Source: JARRPM01 sp963792815 (lineage in GTDB: Bacteria > Pseudomonadota > Gammaproteobacteria > Pseudomonadales > Halieaceae). From it: 64,000 bases of DNA. The notes under the pieces were generated by a model. The model searched no databases. It was not told the origin of the DNA and was given only the letters and a program-made list of their open reading frames with translations. Where the stretch lies: positions 62,001-126,000 of the forward strand of contig CAWBXR010000004.1 of NCBI GenBank assembly GCA_963792815.1. The letters run 5' to 3'. A program made the translations under genes and the position numbers. Below, in pieces: positions 27,336 through 37,127 of the stretch; the stretch's first letter is position 1, and every line of letters starts with the position of its first letter.

Positions 27336-29801
27336 CTAGTACCTGTACTGCACTTCAACGCCGTAGGTCCTGGGAGTGGCGGCAGCGTAGCCACCCACGC
27401 CCTCGGACTCCACCAGGGCGCTGCCGCCGACAATATAGTCCTCATCCGTGAGGTTATTACCGTAGATGGCGCCGACCCACTTTTCGTTGGTCGAGAGCCA
27501 GGTCACCCGGGCGCTGAGGTCGCGCTGATCGCCCTCCAGCCACAGGCCGGAGCGGCAACTGGCGGAATCGAAGCAGTAATCCACGTCAGACTTGTAACTG
27601 TACTGCACCCTGGGCAATACCTGGCCGATGGGCGTGTCGAAGGTGTATTCGGCTGCGACATAGTAGGTCTGCTCCGGCAGGCGCGGCAGGTTCTCATCGG
27701 AGCGGTCATTGGGGCAGGAGTCCACCTGGATGAAGGTCAGGTCAGCCCGGTCGCAGCCCGCTGCCGCTGGCACGCCGGGGTCGGCCAGGGTGACCTGGTT
27801 GTCGATGAATTCATCGATTTTGCCGTCGTTAAGGGTCATGTTGAACATCAGCTGCAGCCGCTCCACCGGGAACCACATGGTTTCCAGCTCGAAGCCCTGG
27901 ATCGTCGACTTTGCCGCGTTCACCGTCGCCGGTGCTGGAGAGTTGGTTTGGGGGTTGATCACCAGGGATGTCAGCTGGCGGTTCTTGTAGTCGGAGTAGT
28001 AGAGCGCACCGTTCACCCGCAGGGTGCTGTCCAGCAGGTCGAGCTTGAAGCCCAGCTCCCAGTTTGTGACTTCCTCAGGCTCAAAGTTTTCCAGTTCGCC
28101 CGAGGGCGCTTCTGACAGCCCGCCCGACAAAAAGCCCTCGCTGTAGGTCAGGTAGACAGTACCCGCATCGATACCCTCGAAGCCATCAATCAGGTACTGC
28201 ACGCTGGCCATGGGTGTGGTGTCACTGTCGGAATTCTTGGCGCGGGTTTCATCGACGAACTCATACTCGAACAGCGGGTTATAGACAAAATCCGGGCTGC
28301 GATCATACAGGCCCGAGCTGCCGAACAGGGGTACGACCGTGCCGCCGTTGGCGTCCAGCGTGTCGGGGATCAGCTGGTAACGGTCACGGGTGAGTTTGCG
28401 CGTCTCTTCCGTATAACGCAGACCCAGGGTGGTACGCCACCGTTCGGTCCACGCCCACTCAAGCTGGGCAAAGGTCGCCAGCGCATCGTTCTCTGCATCC
28501 AGCCTGGTGGAGGGTGAATTAAGGTATAGCCAGTTTGCCAGCGCCGGATCAAAGGGACCCAGGAAGGTAACCGTGGTTTCCCCCTTGGTCTCTTCGTTGA
28601 ACCAGTACACTCCGGCCACGTAAGTCAGGCGGTCGCCGACGGCACTGCCTGTGACCTGGAACTCCTGGCTGTACTGGTCAGTCTCGCGGGGCTGGCCCTG
28701 GGGGTGAACGCTCTGGGTGCGGTGCAGGAAAGGGATGCCGACATGGTCCAGTTCGTCATCCTGCTCTGCCTTGGTATAGCGCCAGGCGCTGATGCTCTTC
28801 AGGCTGATGTCGTCGTTCAGGTCCCAGTTGGCGATCAGGCTGCTGCCCTTGTTCTTGGCTTCGTACTTGCCGCCGAGGTCAGAGATCACCGTGTTGGCAT
28901 CGCCGACATCGGCGGCGTCCTGGCAGAAGTCGTCCAGGGTGCGGCCAGTGGAGGGCACGATGGCCAGGGTATTGAACAGCTCCGCCTGCCAGCCCTGGTA
29001 ACCCGGTACCGGGACACATTTTTGCGGCCGCATGTTCTGCTTGGTCTGGGCCCAGTTCAGGTTGAGGTCCAGGGTGAGCGACTCTGCCGGGGCATAGCGC
29101 GTCTGCCAGACGAGGTTCTGGCGGTCCTCATCCATGTACTTGTCGCCGTCGTAGACATTCTTGATATAGCCGTCGCTGTTCACCGTGGAGCCCGCCAGGC
29201 GGGTCCACACCGTCTCAGTGAGAGGCACGTTGACCATGAAGTTACCATCGGCCCGGTTGTAGTTGCCGAAGCGACCACCCACGGAAAAATCGAATTCTTC
29301 TTCGGGTCGATTGGTGGTGAATACGAGCGCGCCGCCGGTGGTGTTCTTGCCAAACAGGGTGCCCTGCGGGCCCCGCAAGACCTGCACTGACTGTATGTCG
29401 TAAATATCCAGCAGGGCGCCATCCGGACGCCCGACGTACACCTCGTCGATGTAGATGCCTACACCGGAATCGATATTCGGCCCGGTATTGCGCTGTCCCA
29501 CACCGCGGATGTAGATATTGGCCAGGGGCGCGGTGCCGTTGGCCGAGGACACTTCGATATTCGGCGCGACCTGGTTCAGGTCGGCAAGGTTGCGCACACC
29601 CGCGTCGCGCAGCTCGTCGGCGCTGAGGGCAGTCACAGCCACAGGGGTTTCCTGCAGGCTCTCCTCGCGTTTGCGGGCGGTCACTATGACTTCTTCCAGG
29701 GCGCCGCCCTGGGCAAGTGCCAGTGGCATGTCTGTCGCGAGCGCTATGGCGGCGATCAGGGTGGACAAGATTGTTTTGCGGCTGCCGCAGGCACCGGACA
29801 T
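27336..29801 (-). CDS. TonB-dependent outer membrane receptor
   Basis: An intact 821-residue receptor. Signal peptide about residues 1-30 ending near ALAQGG, TonB box region LEEVIVTARKREES, plug motifs VAPNIEVSSANG and VQVLRGPQGTLFGKNTTGGA, and a barrel ending in YGVEVQYRY with a terminal aromatic. The sequence resembles the large group of receptors expanded in Sphingomonads and Halieaceae, which import diverse organic molecules; the ligand cannot be named. It is on the same strand as the previous receptor, 181 bases upstream, with a GC hairpin in the gap. Confidence 0.93.
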   Translation of the reverse strand: MSGACGSRKTILSTLIAAIALATDMPLALAQGGALEEVIVTARKREESLQETPVAVTALSADELRDAGVRNLADLNQVAPNIEVSSANGTAPLANIYIRGVGQRNTGPNIDSGVGIYIDEVYVGRPDGALLDIYDIQSVQVLRGPQGTLFGKNTTGGALVFTTNRPEEEFDFSVGGRFGNYNRADGNFMVNVPLTETVWTRLAGSTVNSDGYIKNVYDGDKYMDEDRQNLVWQTRYAPAESLTLDLNLNWAQTKQNMRPQKCVPVPGYQGWQAELFNTLAIVPSTGRTLDDFCQDAADVGDANTVISDLGGKYEAKNKGSSLIANWDLNDDISLKSISAWRYTKAEQDDELDHVGIPFLHRTQSVHPQGQPRETDQYSQEFQVTGSAVGDRLTYVAGVYWFNEETKGETTVTFLGPFDPALANWLYLNSPSTRLDAENDALATFAQLEWAWTERWRTTLGLRYTEETRKLTRDRYQLIPDTLDANGGTVVPLFGSSGLYDRSPDFVYNPLFEYEFVDETRAKNSDSDTTPMASVQYLIDGFEGIDAGTVYLTYSEGFLSGGLSEAPSGELENFEPEEVTNWELGFKLDLLDSTLRVNGALYYSDYKNRQLTSLVINPQTNSPAPATVNAAKSTIQGFELETMWFPVERLQLMFNMTLNDGKIDEFIDNQVTLADPGVPAAAGCDRADLTFIQVDSCPNDRSDENLPRLPEQTYYVAAEYTFDTPIGQVLPRVQYSYKSDVDYCFDSASCRSGLWLEGDQRDLSARVTWLSTNEKWVGAIYGNNLTDEDYIVGGSALVESEGVGGYAAATPRTYGVEVQYRY

Positions 29802-30039
29802 GGGAGCACCTCTTTATTGTTATTCAGGCGCCAAGCCACAGTGGCCGACGCCGGGTCTAGAGTGCTTGAAATGAGAGGGTGTAGCAAGCCTGTTGCATTA
29901 CGCTCGTGAACTATTGCCTGGTCCGGGCAGCTTATCGGGCAGTGATTATCCGCTGGTTGAATTTGCTGAACCGTTCTGGCGATCTGGGTTAACCTCTGGG
30001 GTTGGATACTGGCAGAGAACGGTTACGACGAGGCGGGTT

Positions 30040-31116
30040 ATGAAAAAGCGGGTAGTGGTTTGGGGTACGGGCAACGTCGGGCGGCCCGCTATCCGGGCGG
30101 TGGTGGCTCACAGGGATCTTGAACTGGTCGGAGTGGTTGTATCCAATCCGACCAAGGCAGGGCGGGATGCGGGCGAGCTGGCGGGTATCGAAGCGGTAGG
30201 CGTACCGGCAACAACAGACTGGAAGGCCCTGCTGCAGCGGGAGAAACCGGATGCCCTTGTCTACGCTGCGAACGCCGATACCCGGGGCGCCGAGGCCTTC
30301 ATGGAGTTGCTGGCCTGTCTCGAGTCCGGGGTGAATGTGGTCTCCACGGCATTCTACCCGCTGCTTTATCCGGCCTGCGGCCTGCAGGCGGCGGTCGACC
30401 CGGTGCGAGCGGCCTGTGCGAAAGGCAACAGCTCTGTCTTTGTCTCGGGTATCGACCCGGGTTGGGCCATGGACATTCTGCCCGTCCTTGCCAGCGGTGT
30501 CGTTGCGGATATCTGTCAGGTTCGTGTTCAGGAAATTTTCAATTACGCACTCTACGACCAGCCCCAGGTGGTGCGGGAGGTGATCGGCTTTGGCCAGAGC
30601 ATGGACGAGCTGCCGCGGATGCTCGAGGAGTTCTCCCTGAAAATGGTGTGGGAACCAATGTTGCGAATCATGGCGGATGCGCTCGATTACCCCCTGGACA
30701 GGGTCGAAACCTTTGTCGAGCGACGGGCGCTGGAGCGCAGCATCGACGTGCCGGGGATGGGTATGTTTGAAAAAGGCACACAGGGCGCTTTCCGCTTCGA
30801 AGTGAGGGGTATCCGCAACGATTCGGTCCGCCTGGTGGTCGAGCATATCACCCGCATCGACGACCAGTGCGCCCCTGACTGGCCCTACCCGCCCCATGGC
30901 CAGGGCTGTCACCAGGTATTGATAAAGGGCAGCCCGGACCTGGTTATCAGCGTGCACGGCCACGATGCGATCGAGCCGGGGCCCGCCGGAGGCGGCAATG
31001 GCACCGCCGCCAACCGCGTGGTGAATGCCATACCCCATGTTTGCGCGGCAGCGGCGGGGATACTGTCACCACTGGACATACCCCCGGTCACAGGGGCCGC
31101 GCAAATGCGCGTGTAG
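30040..31116 (+). CDS. Dihydrodipicolinate reductase-like NAD(P)-dependent dehydrogenase
   Basis: A 358-residue protein with an N-terminal Rossmann fold, RVVVWGTGNVGRPAIRAV, then ELVGVVVSNPTKAGRDAGEL, DALVYAANAD and GVNVVSTAFYPLLYP. This matches the DapB-like N-terminal domain family that includes 2,4-diaminopentanoate dehydrogenase and many unnamed dehydrogenases of the same length. True DapB is shorter and has a different C-terminal domain, so lysine synthesis is unlikely. The start at 30040 is chosen because the protein homology begins there. It is isolated between a divergent TonB receptor and a convergent M50-like gene. Confidence 0.82.
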   Translation: MKKRVVVWGTGNVGRPAIRAVVAHRDLELVGVVVSNPTKAGRDAGELAGIEAVGVPATTDWKALLQREKPDALVYAANADTRGAEAFMELLACLESGVNVVSTAFYPLLYPACGLQAAVDPVRAACAKGNSSVFVSGIDPGWAMDILPVLASGVVADICQVRVQEIFNYALYDQPQVVREVIGFGQSMDELPRMLEEFSLKMVWEPMLRIMADALDYPLDRVETFVERRALERSIDVPGMGMFEKGTQGAFRFEVRGIRNDSVRLVVEHITRIDDQCAPDWPYPPHGQGCHQVLIKGSPDLVISVHGHDAIEPGPAGGGNGTAANRVVNAIPHVCAAAAGILSPLDIPPVTGAAQMRV

Positions 31117-31140
31117 GGAAGCCTGCTGTCGGCCGGCGGT

Positions 31141-31707
31141 CTAGCGCGCCAGCTGGTAGAACAGGAATACCAGCACGGCGGTGGCTATCCCCGCCAGGGT
31201 GGCGCGAACGAACAGCGGCCGTCCCTGGGCAAAGTGCGTGGACAGGGTTTCCAGCGGCTCCCGACCCGCCATGATGCCCAGCGATACGGGTAGTTCCAGC
31301 ACCAGCACATAGACGAACTGGCCGATCACCGCCGCCAGTAAACCGGTAAGTACCAGGCTGTGTGCGCCTGTCGCGAGCAACGCCAGGATCAGCACCAGGT
31401 TGCCCAGCAGGCCGCCGAGGCTCAGGGCGAGAAACTGCGACGGGCGATTTGCCAGGTAGTCAAAGTCAAAGAACAGCGGGTGTACCCTGGGCTTGATCGT
31501 CAGCGTGGAGCGGGAGGTAACGGCCCCCAGGAAATGGCCCCACTCGTGAATAATGTGACTCAGTGCCAGGCCGCAGATAAATGCCCAGGCGGCAGCCAGG
31601 TAGAGCGTCACACCTTCACTGCCGGCGGTCTCCGCGGCGTGCAGGTAGAGCACGCTGCAGACGAGCAGCAGGGCGAGGGCGCCATGGGCCAGCCCCTGCC
31701 GGGCCAT
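31141..31707 (-). CDS. M50-like membrane metalloprotease
   Basis: A 188-residue protein with five to six hydrophobic segments. The second segment carries HIIHEWGHFLGAV, an HExxH zinc motif inside a membrane helix as in M50 (site-2) proteases. The second conserved M50 motif with Asp is not obvious; FDFDYLANRPSQ is a possible counterpart. Its ATG shares one base with the stop of the molybdopterin oxidoreductase upstream (TGATG), so the two are translationally coupled. Whether it cuts a membrane protein or is a non-proteolytic relative is open. Confidence 0.72.
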   Translation of the reverse strand: MARQGLAHGALALLLVCSVLYLHAAETAGSEGVTLYLAAAWAFICGLALSHIIHEWGHFLGAVTSRSTLTIKPRVHPLFFDFDYLANRPSQFLALSLGGLLGNLVLILALLATGAHSLVLTGLLAAVIGQFVYVLVLELPVSLGIMAGREPLETLSTHFAQGRPLFVRATLAGIATAVLVFLFYQLAR

Positions 31708-33926
31708 CAGTGTCCTGTCCAGCTCTGCCGGTTGACCGGTCCGCTCGCCGACTGCACCTGCACAGGAATGCCGGACAGGTGAGACATCCCGGACAGTCGT
31801 TCGACGCTGTCGGGGCCGTCCGATGCGAGAATATTGACGTTGGCGCCGCCCAGCTGGCGAGCAACGGACAGGCCCCGGGCGTGCTGGTGACCCCAGCCGT
31901 GAGGCACCGACACAGTGCCCGGCATCAGTTCTTCCAGCAGCTTCACCGGCAGCCGAATGCTGGCCGTGGCGGACTGGATATCCGCCACATCGCCTTCACC
32001 CAGCCCGAGCCTCGCCCCATCCTCGGGGTGGATGTAAACGTAGTTGGTCTGGTTGCGTTCGCCGTTGGTGAGTTCGTCGATATTCTGGGTCCAGGAGTTG
32101 TGGGTGCTGTGCGCCCGCTTGGAGATCAGTCTCATGAAGCCCTGGCCGGGACCGGTCTCCAGTTCCGCAAAGCGCTGTTCCAGCCGGCCGGCCTCGGCGA
32201 TGAACTCCTGCGGGGCCAGGTGCACCAGCCCGTCATCCGTGGTGGGGCGCTTGCCCAGGAAAGTGCCGGGGGCCACCTGCTCCCGCGGTTTGCCCTGGGG
32301 GTGGCGCAACAGTTCGTCGAAGGTGGCGTGACCAGAGCGGCGCAGCATCTGGTCGAGAATGAACCGCTGGGGCAGGCCCGGTTGTGCGCGCGGGTGGCGC
32401 AGTCGATGCACCGCCTTCAGGCCCCGCAGAATCCACTGTACGGTTTTCGAGCCGAACAGCCCCACTCCGGCGGCGCTGGCCAGGTCGGTGTAGATGGATG
32501 CCTCGTCGCGCTGCTCGCCCTCGGGTTCAACCAGGGCTTCCGTGGCCGCGAGATAGGGGATGGACTGCATGCCCAGGAACAGGGGAAACACGAAAGGCAG
32601 GTCCGGGCGCTGCAGGGGCGAAGTGGCCGGCAGCACGTAGTGCGCGAGGCTGGCGGTTTCGTTCAGGTAAATATCGGTGACAACCAGTAACTCCAGTTGC
32701 GCCAGTGCATCGCGCAGGCGCGCGGAATTGGCCATCGTCAACAGGGGGTTGCCGCCGGTGACAAACAGGGACTTTATCTGGTCCTTGCCAGGCGTGAGAA
32801 TTTCGTCAGCCAGGATGCCGCCCGGGAAACCGCCGTTGAGTTCGCGGAAGTTGCCGATGCGGGAGCGGGCCTTACGCATGAACATGCCTTTCTTTTTGGC
32901 GAAGCCGGCAAAATCAAAAATACCCTGCCCCACCAGGGTGCCGCCGCGCCGGTCCAGGTTGCCCGTCACCGCGCTGATGCACTCCGCCAGCCACTGGGCG
33001 AGAGTGCCGTCCTGTCCCATGCCAAGGCCGGTGCCGGTAACGATGGCCGCGCCCTTGGCATCGCAGAAGGTATTAACCAGCTCGCGCAGCTGGTCCGGGG
33101 CAATGCCCGTCACGTCGGCTGTTTTTTCCGGTGTCCAGTGGGCTACTGTGGCGCGCAGTTCATCCAGCCCGGAAGAATATGGCCTTATGGCCGCCTCGTC
33201 GCAGCGCCCGGTGGCGAAGATTTCCTGCAGGAAAGAGGCGAAGAAGAACACGTCCGCATTGGGTTTGATGAACAGGTGCTCACCGGCCACCTTGGCGGTC
33301 TCGGTCAGGCGCGGGTCGACCACGATGATTCTGCCGCCCCGGGCCTTCACCTCTTTCAGGCGTTTGACCGGGTGCGCGACCTGCAGGAACGTCCACTTGG
33401 AGACAACCGGGTTGGTGCCCACCACCAGCATGCACTCCACGTGATCCAGGTCGACGAAGGGCTGGAAGAACGGGAAGCCGTACATCTCCGTGGCGGTGGC
33501 GAAGCGATTGGCGCAGTCCTGGGTGGAAGAGGAAAAGATGTTGTGGGAGCCCAGCCCCTGCATGAAACCTTCCGCGAATATCGGGTGCAGGATACTGAAG
33601 CCCGCGGCGGTGCCGACGTACATGCCGATTGAATTGGGGCTGACCCCGCGCAGTTCGCGCAGCTTGCCCCCGATTTCCTGCAGGGCCTGTTGCCAGGATA
33701 TCCTCTCAAAGGAATCGCCCACCCGCTTGAGGGGGTAGCGCAGCCGGTCCGGGGAGTCATACATCTTGTGCTGATGCAGGCCCTTCATGCAGGAGAAGCC
33801 CAGGGTACCGTGGTGGTCCTTGTTGGGGGCTATGGCGACTACCTTGTTGTCCTGCACCTCGGTGACCAGTCCGCAACTGGCCTCGCAGATACGGCAAAAG
33901 GTGTGTTTGGTCTGTGTCTGTGGCAT
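31707..33926 (-). CDS. Molybdopterin-dependent oxidoreductase (DMSO reductase family)
   Basis: A 739-residue catalytic subunit. The N terminus has FCRICEASCGLVTEV and later GFSCMKG, four cysteines for a 4Fe-4S cluster. Molybdopterin-guanine-dinucleotide binding blocks include GRIIVVDPRLTETAKVA, GTGLGMGQDGT and VTGGNPLLTMANS; the C-terminal domain ends with PHGWGHQHA. There is no twin-arginine signal, so it is probably cytoplasmic. Such stand-alone enzymes are often annotated as formate dehydrogenase or nitrate-reductase-like, but no electron-transfer subunit is encoded here. The residue over the metal seems to lie in SSSTQDCANRFA. The substrate is unknown. Confidence 0.9.
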   Translation of the reverse strand: MPQTQTKHTFCRICEASCGLVTEVQDNKVVAIAPNKDHHGTLGFSCMKGLHQHKMYDSPDRLRYPLKRVGDSFERISWQQALQEIGGKLRELRGVSPNSIGMYVGTAAGFSILHPIFAEGFMQGLGSHNIFSSSTQDCANRFATATEMYGFPFFQPFVDLDHVECMLVVGTNPVVSKWTFLQVAHPVKRLKEVKARGGRIIVVDPRLTETAKVAGEHLFIKPNADVFFFASFLQEIFATGRCDEAAIRPYSSGLDELRATVAHWTPEKTADVTGIAPDQLRELVNTFCDAKGAAIVTGTGLGMGQDGTLAQWLAECISAVTGNLDRRGGTLVGQGIFDFAGFAKKKGMFMRKARSRIGNFRELNGGFPGGILADEILTPGKDQIKSLFVTGGNPLLTMANSARLRDALAQLELLVVTDIYLNETASLAHYVLPATSPLQRPDLPFVFPLFLGMQSIPYLAATEALVEPEGEQRDEASIYTDLASAAGVGLFGSKTVQWILRGLKAVHRLRHPRAQPGLPQRFILDQMLRRSGHATFDELLRHPQGKPREQVAPGTFLGKRPTTDDGLVHLAPQEFIAEAGRLEQRFAELETGPGQGFMRLISKRAHSTHNSWTQNIDELTNGERNQTNYVYIHPEDGARLGLGEGDVADIQSATASIRLPVKLLEELMPGTVSVPHGWGHQHARGLSVARQLGGANVNILASDGPDSVERLSGMSHLSGIPVQVQSASGPVNRQSWTGH

Positions 33927-34092
33927 GCACCTGTCCAGCTTCGTTTTGTTTTCAGGCCACGTTAGCAGATTTTGGCTGATAAGGGATGCAGCCCGGTAAC
34001 GATGGTCTGACTGCTTGAACTGGCTTGCCGGACGCGGGGTAAACAGCTGGTTAATCTAACCGTCACACATGAGAACTATGGGACCGCCCGCA

Positions 34093-35028
34093 ATGAGCAA
34101 AAGTGAAGGACTCCTGCGCGTCATTATCGCCTACGTCATAGCCCTGTTCCTGGGAGGTGCCAGCCTGTACCTGCTGGACTATGGCCCGCTGCTGGATATA
34201 TTCATCGCCGACCTGGTGGCCACGGCTGTGATTTTTCTGTTCAGCCGGGCCTACGGGAACTCGAGCTTCTACGACGCCTACTGGAGCGTGGTGCCGCCGA
34301 TGATAGCCCTGTACTGGCTGGCGGTCGGCAGCAGCCAGGCGCCGCCCTTGCGCGAACTGCTGGTGCTGGGCCTGATCCTGTACTGGGCAACCCGCCTGAC
34401 CCTGAACTGGGCCTACTACTGGGAGGGGATGCAGCACGAGGACTGGCGCTATGTGATGCTCAGGAACAAGGCGCCACGCTGGGCGCTGCTAACCGACCTC
34501 GTGGGTATTCACCTGTTCCCCACACTCCAGGTATTCGCGGGCCTGCTGCCGGTCTACGCGGTCTATTGTCTCGGTGAACGTCCTGTCGGCTGGCTTGATG
34601 TGGTGGCTTTTGCGGTGACGGCCGGCGCGATTACCCTGCAGATGCTCGCCGACTTCCAGTTGCACCGCTTCATCGCCAATCGCCGTGAGGGCGAGCAGCT
34701 GGAGACCGGCTGGTGGGCGTGGTCGCGCCATCCGAACTACTTTGGTGAGCTGGGGTTCTGGTTCGGCCTGTTCCTGTTCGGGCTGGCGGCTTATCCCCAG
34801 GGCTGGTACTGGCTGTGCATCGGGGCCGTCCTGATGACCCTCATGTTCGTATTTGCCAGTATCCCGATGATGGAAGAGCGCAGTCTCCAGCGCCGTCCGG
34901 ACTACGCAAGGGTGATGGAATCGGTATCCATGCTGGTGCCCTGGCCGCGGAAAAAGACTACTCTTGAGCAAAGCCGACCGGCGGCTGCCCCCGCCACCGT
35001 TACCCAGTCCCCATCACCAGGAGAATAG
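34093..35028 (+). CDS. DUF1295 membrane protein (steroid 5-alpha-reductase-like)
   Basis: A 311-residue polytopic protein with about seven hydrophobic segments. The C-terminal signature WWAWSRHPNYFGELGFWFGL followed by MMEERSLQRRPDY is diagnostic of DUF1295, a family in the steroid 5-alpha-reductase/isoprenylcysteine methyltransferase fold that binds a nucleotide cofactor. I prefer the ATG at 34093; an in-frame ATG at 34069 would add eight residues, and neither has a strong ribosome site. The next gene starts right after the stop, with its ribosome site inside this coding region, so they are one operon. Confidence 0.83.
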   Translation: MSKSEGLLRVIIAYVIALFLGGASLYLLDYGPLLDIFIADLVATAVIFLFSRAYGNSSFYDAYWSVVPPMIALYWLAVGSSQAPPLRELLVLGLILYWATRLTLNWAYYWEGMQHEDWRYVMLRNKAPRWALLTDLVGIHLFPTLQVFAGLLPVYAVYCLGERPVGWLDVVAFAVTAGAITLQMLADFQLHRFIANRREGEQLETGWWAWSRHPNYFGELGFWFGLFLFGLAAYPQGWYWLCIGAVLMTLMFVFASIPMMEERSLQRRPDYARVMESVSMLVPWPRKKTTLEQSRPAAAPATVTQSPSPGE

Positions 35029-35029
35029 C

Positions 35030-35806
35030 GTGGAATACCTGTCCGTAGAGGAAGCAAAGAGTCGTGACGGGTTGCGCATAGCCCTCTCGGCGGGAGTGCC
35101 CGCGCCCTGGAGCGAGGCCGCCAAGGCGATCTTTGCGGTAAAGCAGATCCCTTATATCGCTGTGGCGCAGGCGGTGGGGGTCGACAACGATGAGCTGGTC
35201 GCCTGGACCGGGCATCGCAACGCGCCCACTGCCATGTACCGGGACGAGCCCCCCCGGGTGACCTGGCTGGACATACTGAACCTCGCCGAGCGCCTGGCAC
35301 CTGAGCCCTCACTGGTACCGGCCCAGATCGATGACAGGATTGTCATGAACGGCCTGCTCAATGAACTGGCGGGAGAGGGCGGCATGCTGTGGAGTGGTCG
35401 CTACCTGATGTTCCGCGCGATGGAGGAGGCAGTTGGACGGGACGCGGTGGCCGCTAACCCCATGTTCCGTGACTACCGCTACAGCGCCGAGGCAGCGGCC
35501 GCCGCCGCCCCGAAAATGATCGCGATCCTGCGACGCCTCGAGCAACAGCTGCTCATGCAGGCAGCGGCGGGCAGCGCGTACTTTGTCGGCGCACAGCTGT
35601 CCGCCCTGGATCTTTACTGGGCCTGCTTCTCCCAGACCCTGGACCCCCTGCCGCCGGAAGTGAACCCCATGCCTTCGCGGGTGCGCGCGGCCTGGCAGGG
35701 TGTGGCGGTGGTACTGGCGCAGGAAGGCTATACCCTGGACAGCTCCCTGCTGCGACACCGGGATATGATATTCCAGGACCATATCGGGCTGCCGCTGAAT
35801 TTCTAG
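35030..35806 (+). CDS. Glutathione S-transferase-like protein
   Basis: About 258 residues with a start at GTG 35030, supported by AGGAGAAT just upstream. The N-terminal thioredoxin-like half includes AGVPAPWSEAAKAIFAVKQIPYIAV and the cis-Pro region MYRDEPPRVTW. The C-terminal helical half includes YFVGAQLSALDLYWACFSQ, with the N-capping Ser and Asp typical of GST folds. The usual catalytic Ser/Cys near the N terminus is replaced by PAPWS. It could conjugate or carry glutathione; the substrate is unknown. It follows DUF1295 by one base. Confidence 0.75.
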   Translation: MEYLSVEEAKSRDGLRIALSAGVPAPWSEAAKAIFAVKQIPYIAVAQAVGVDNDELVAWTGHRNAPTAMYRDEPPRVTWLDILNLAERLAPEPSLVPAQIDDRIVMNGLLNELAGEGGMLWSGRYLMFRAMEEAVGRDAVAANPMFRDYRYSAEAAAAAAPKMIAILRRLEQQLLMQAAAGSAYFVGAQLSALDLYWACFSQTLDPLPPEVNPMPSRVRAAWQGVAVVLAQEGYTLDSSLLRHRDMIFQDHIGLPLNF

Positions 35807-35813
35807 GTACAAA

Positions 35814-35832
35814 CGCCCCGCTACCCGGGGCG
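35814..35832. terminator. Hairpin after the GST-like gene
   Basis: CGCCCCG (35814-35820) pairs with CGGGGCG (35826-35832) around a 5-base loop, eight bases after the GST stop. No T run follows on the plus strand, so termination may be partial or absent, and the thioesterase downstream may still be co-transcribed. Confidence 0.4.
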
Positions 35833-35860
35833 TAAAACTGGCAGCAAACGGATAGTGAAA

Positions 35861-36289
35861 ATGACAAGCACCTTGCCTTACAGCGACACCGTGCGGGTGC
35901 GCTACAGCGACACCGATGCCCAGGGCCACCTCTATTTCGCCAATTACCTGGTCTACGCCGACGAGGTGGCCGGGTTTTACATGGAACACCTGGGGCTGAG
36001 CGCTATGAACCCCCAGCAGGCTCCGTGTTTTATATTCACGGTGAATGTGAGCTGCGAGTACCTTGGGGAATGCAAGGCCTTCGACACCGTGCGGGTATAC
36101 GTGGGTTACTCCCGCCTGGGCAAATCAAGTGCGGATATGGCGTTTGAAATATACAACGAGGATGCAACAACCGCCCTGGCCCGCGGCTCGATCACCCAGG
36201 TGTTCACCGACAAAACGACCCGCCTCTCCACGCCCATCCCCGAGGCATTTCGCGCCGCCATCATCGCCGAGACACCGGACCTGGCCTGA
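35861..36289 (+). CDS. Acyl-CoA thioesterase (YbgC/4HBT hotdog family)
   Basis: A 142-residue single hotdog-fold protein. The key block is VRYSDTDAQGHLYFANYLVYADEV, where the Asp in DAQGHLYF is the catalytic residue of the 4-hydroxybenzoyl-CoA thioesterase type and the following HLYFANY lines the site. Length is normal. A GTG at 35855 would add two residues. It likely hydrolyses an acyl-CoA or aromatic acyl-CoA thioester in the cytoplasm and follows the DUF1295/GST pair, separated by a hairpin. Confidence 0.88.
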   Translation: MTSTLPYSDTVRVRYSDTDAQGHLYFANYLVYADEVAGFYMEHLGLSAMNPQQAPCFIFTVNVSCEYLGECKAFDTVRVYVGYSRLGKSSADMAFEIYNEDATTALARGSITQVFTDKTTRLSTPIPEAFRAAIIAETPDLA

Positions 36290-36318
36290 ACGCATCGCGC
36301 CCCGGCACCGTGTCCGTC

Positions 36319-36978
36319 TCAGGGCGCGCCGCCGTCCCAGCGACCCTCAAATAGAATCTGTTCCACCGGCTTGCGTTTCAGCCGGGTCAATTGCTTGACG
36401 GGTTTTCCAAGGGGCATGATGGCCGCTATCGCCCAGTGGGACGGAATACCCAGCAGGCCCTGAATCTCCGGCTCAGCGGCGACGCCCCAGGTAGTCATAG
36501 TACCGCCAAAGCCCTCGTTGCGAGCGGCCAGCAGAATATTCCACGCCAGCGGATAGATCGACCCGCCACTCACCAGCCCGATCCGCTCCAGCCCTTTATC
36601 CATGCTCGCGACCAGGCTCATATCAACTGTGATTACCAGCAGCGTTGGCGCGTCGCGAATATGCGCCACCAGCCAGTGGGGCGGCTCGGCCGCCGCCACC
36701 TGCTCATCGGTGACCGCGCTGGCGTTGATGGTATTCAGCGGGTTCTCACCGGCCTGCACTTCCAGCAGGTAGCGGCTCGCAGTTGAAAGCGACAGGTCGG
36801 CCAGGCGCTGTTTCATTTTCGCATCGGTGATATTGATGATACGCCAGCCCTGGCGGTTCCCCCCGCTGGGCGCGAACCGTGCATTGTCGACGATACGCCG
36901 CAACACCTCATCCGGTACCGGCTCGCCGGTAAACTCGCGGCAGGCGAAGGTGGTGCGCATGACATCGTATAGTTCCAT
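36319..36978 (-). CDS. Nitroreductase family protein
   Basis: A 219-residue flavoprotein of the nitroreductase fold. FMN-binding elements are FACREFTGEPVPDEVLRRI, ARFAPSGGNRQGWR and, near the C terminus, GIPSHWAIAAIMPLGKP. The true start is the ATG at 36978; the open frame continues upstream only because it crosses a repeat. The enzyme would reduce nitroaromatic, quinone or enone compounds with NAD(P)H. It stands alone, convergent with the thioesterase, and a palindromic repeat lies upstream in its promoter region. Confidence 0.88.
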   Translation of the reverse strand: MELYDVMRTTFACREFTGEPVPDEVLRRIVDNARFAPSGGNRQGWRIINITDAKMKQRLADLSLSTASRYLLEVQAGENPLNTINASAVTDEQVAAAEPPHWLVAHIRDAPTLLVITVDMSLVASMDKGLERIGLVSGGSIYPLAWNILLAARNEGFGGTMTTWGVAAEPEIQGLLGIPSHWAIAAIMPLGKPVKQLTRLKRKPVEQILFEGRWDGGAP

Positions 36979-37127
36979 GGCTGTGTTCTCTTTGGGTTTG
37001 TTTTGATGATACACCGGCTGTGGCGGGGTGGCTTGTCGTGGTTGGGTTTGGATCACGGCTGTACGATGGGGTGGGGCGCTTGCGGTAGAGCCGGGGACAC
37101 GGGTGTTTGCCATCAATGGATGTAGTG

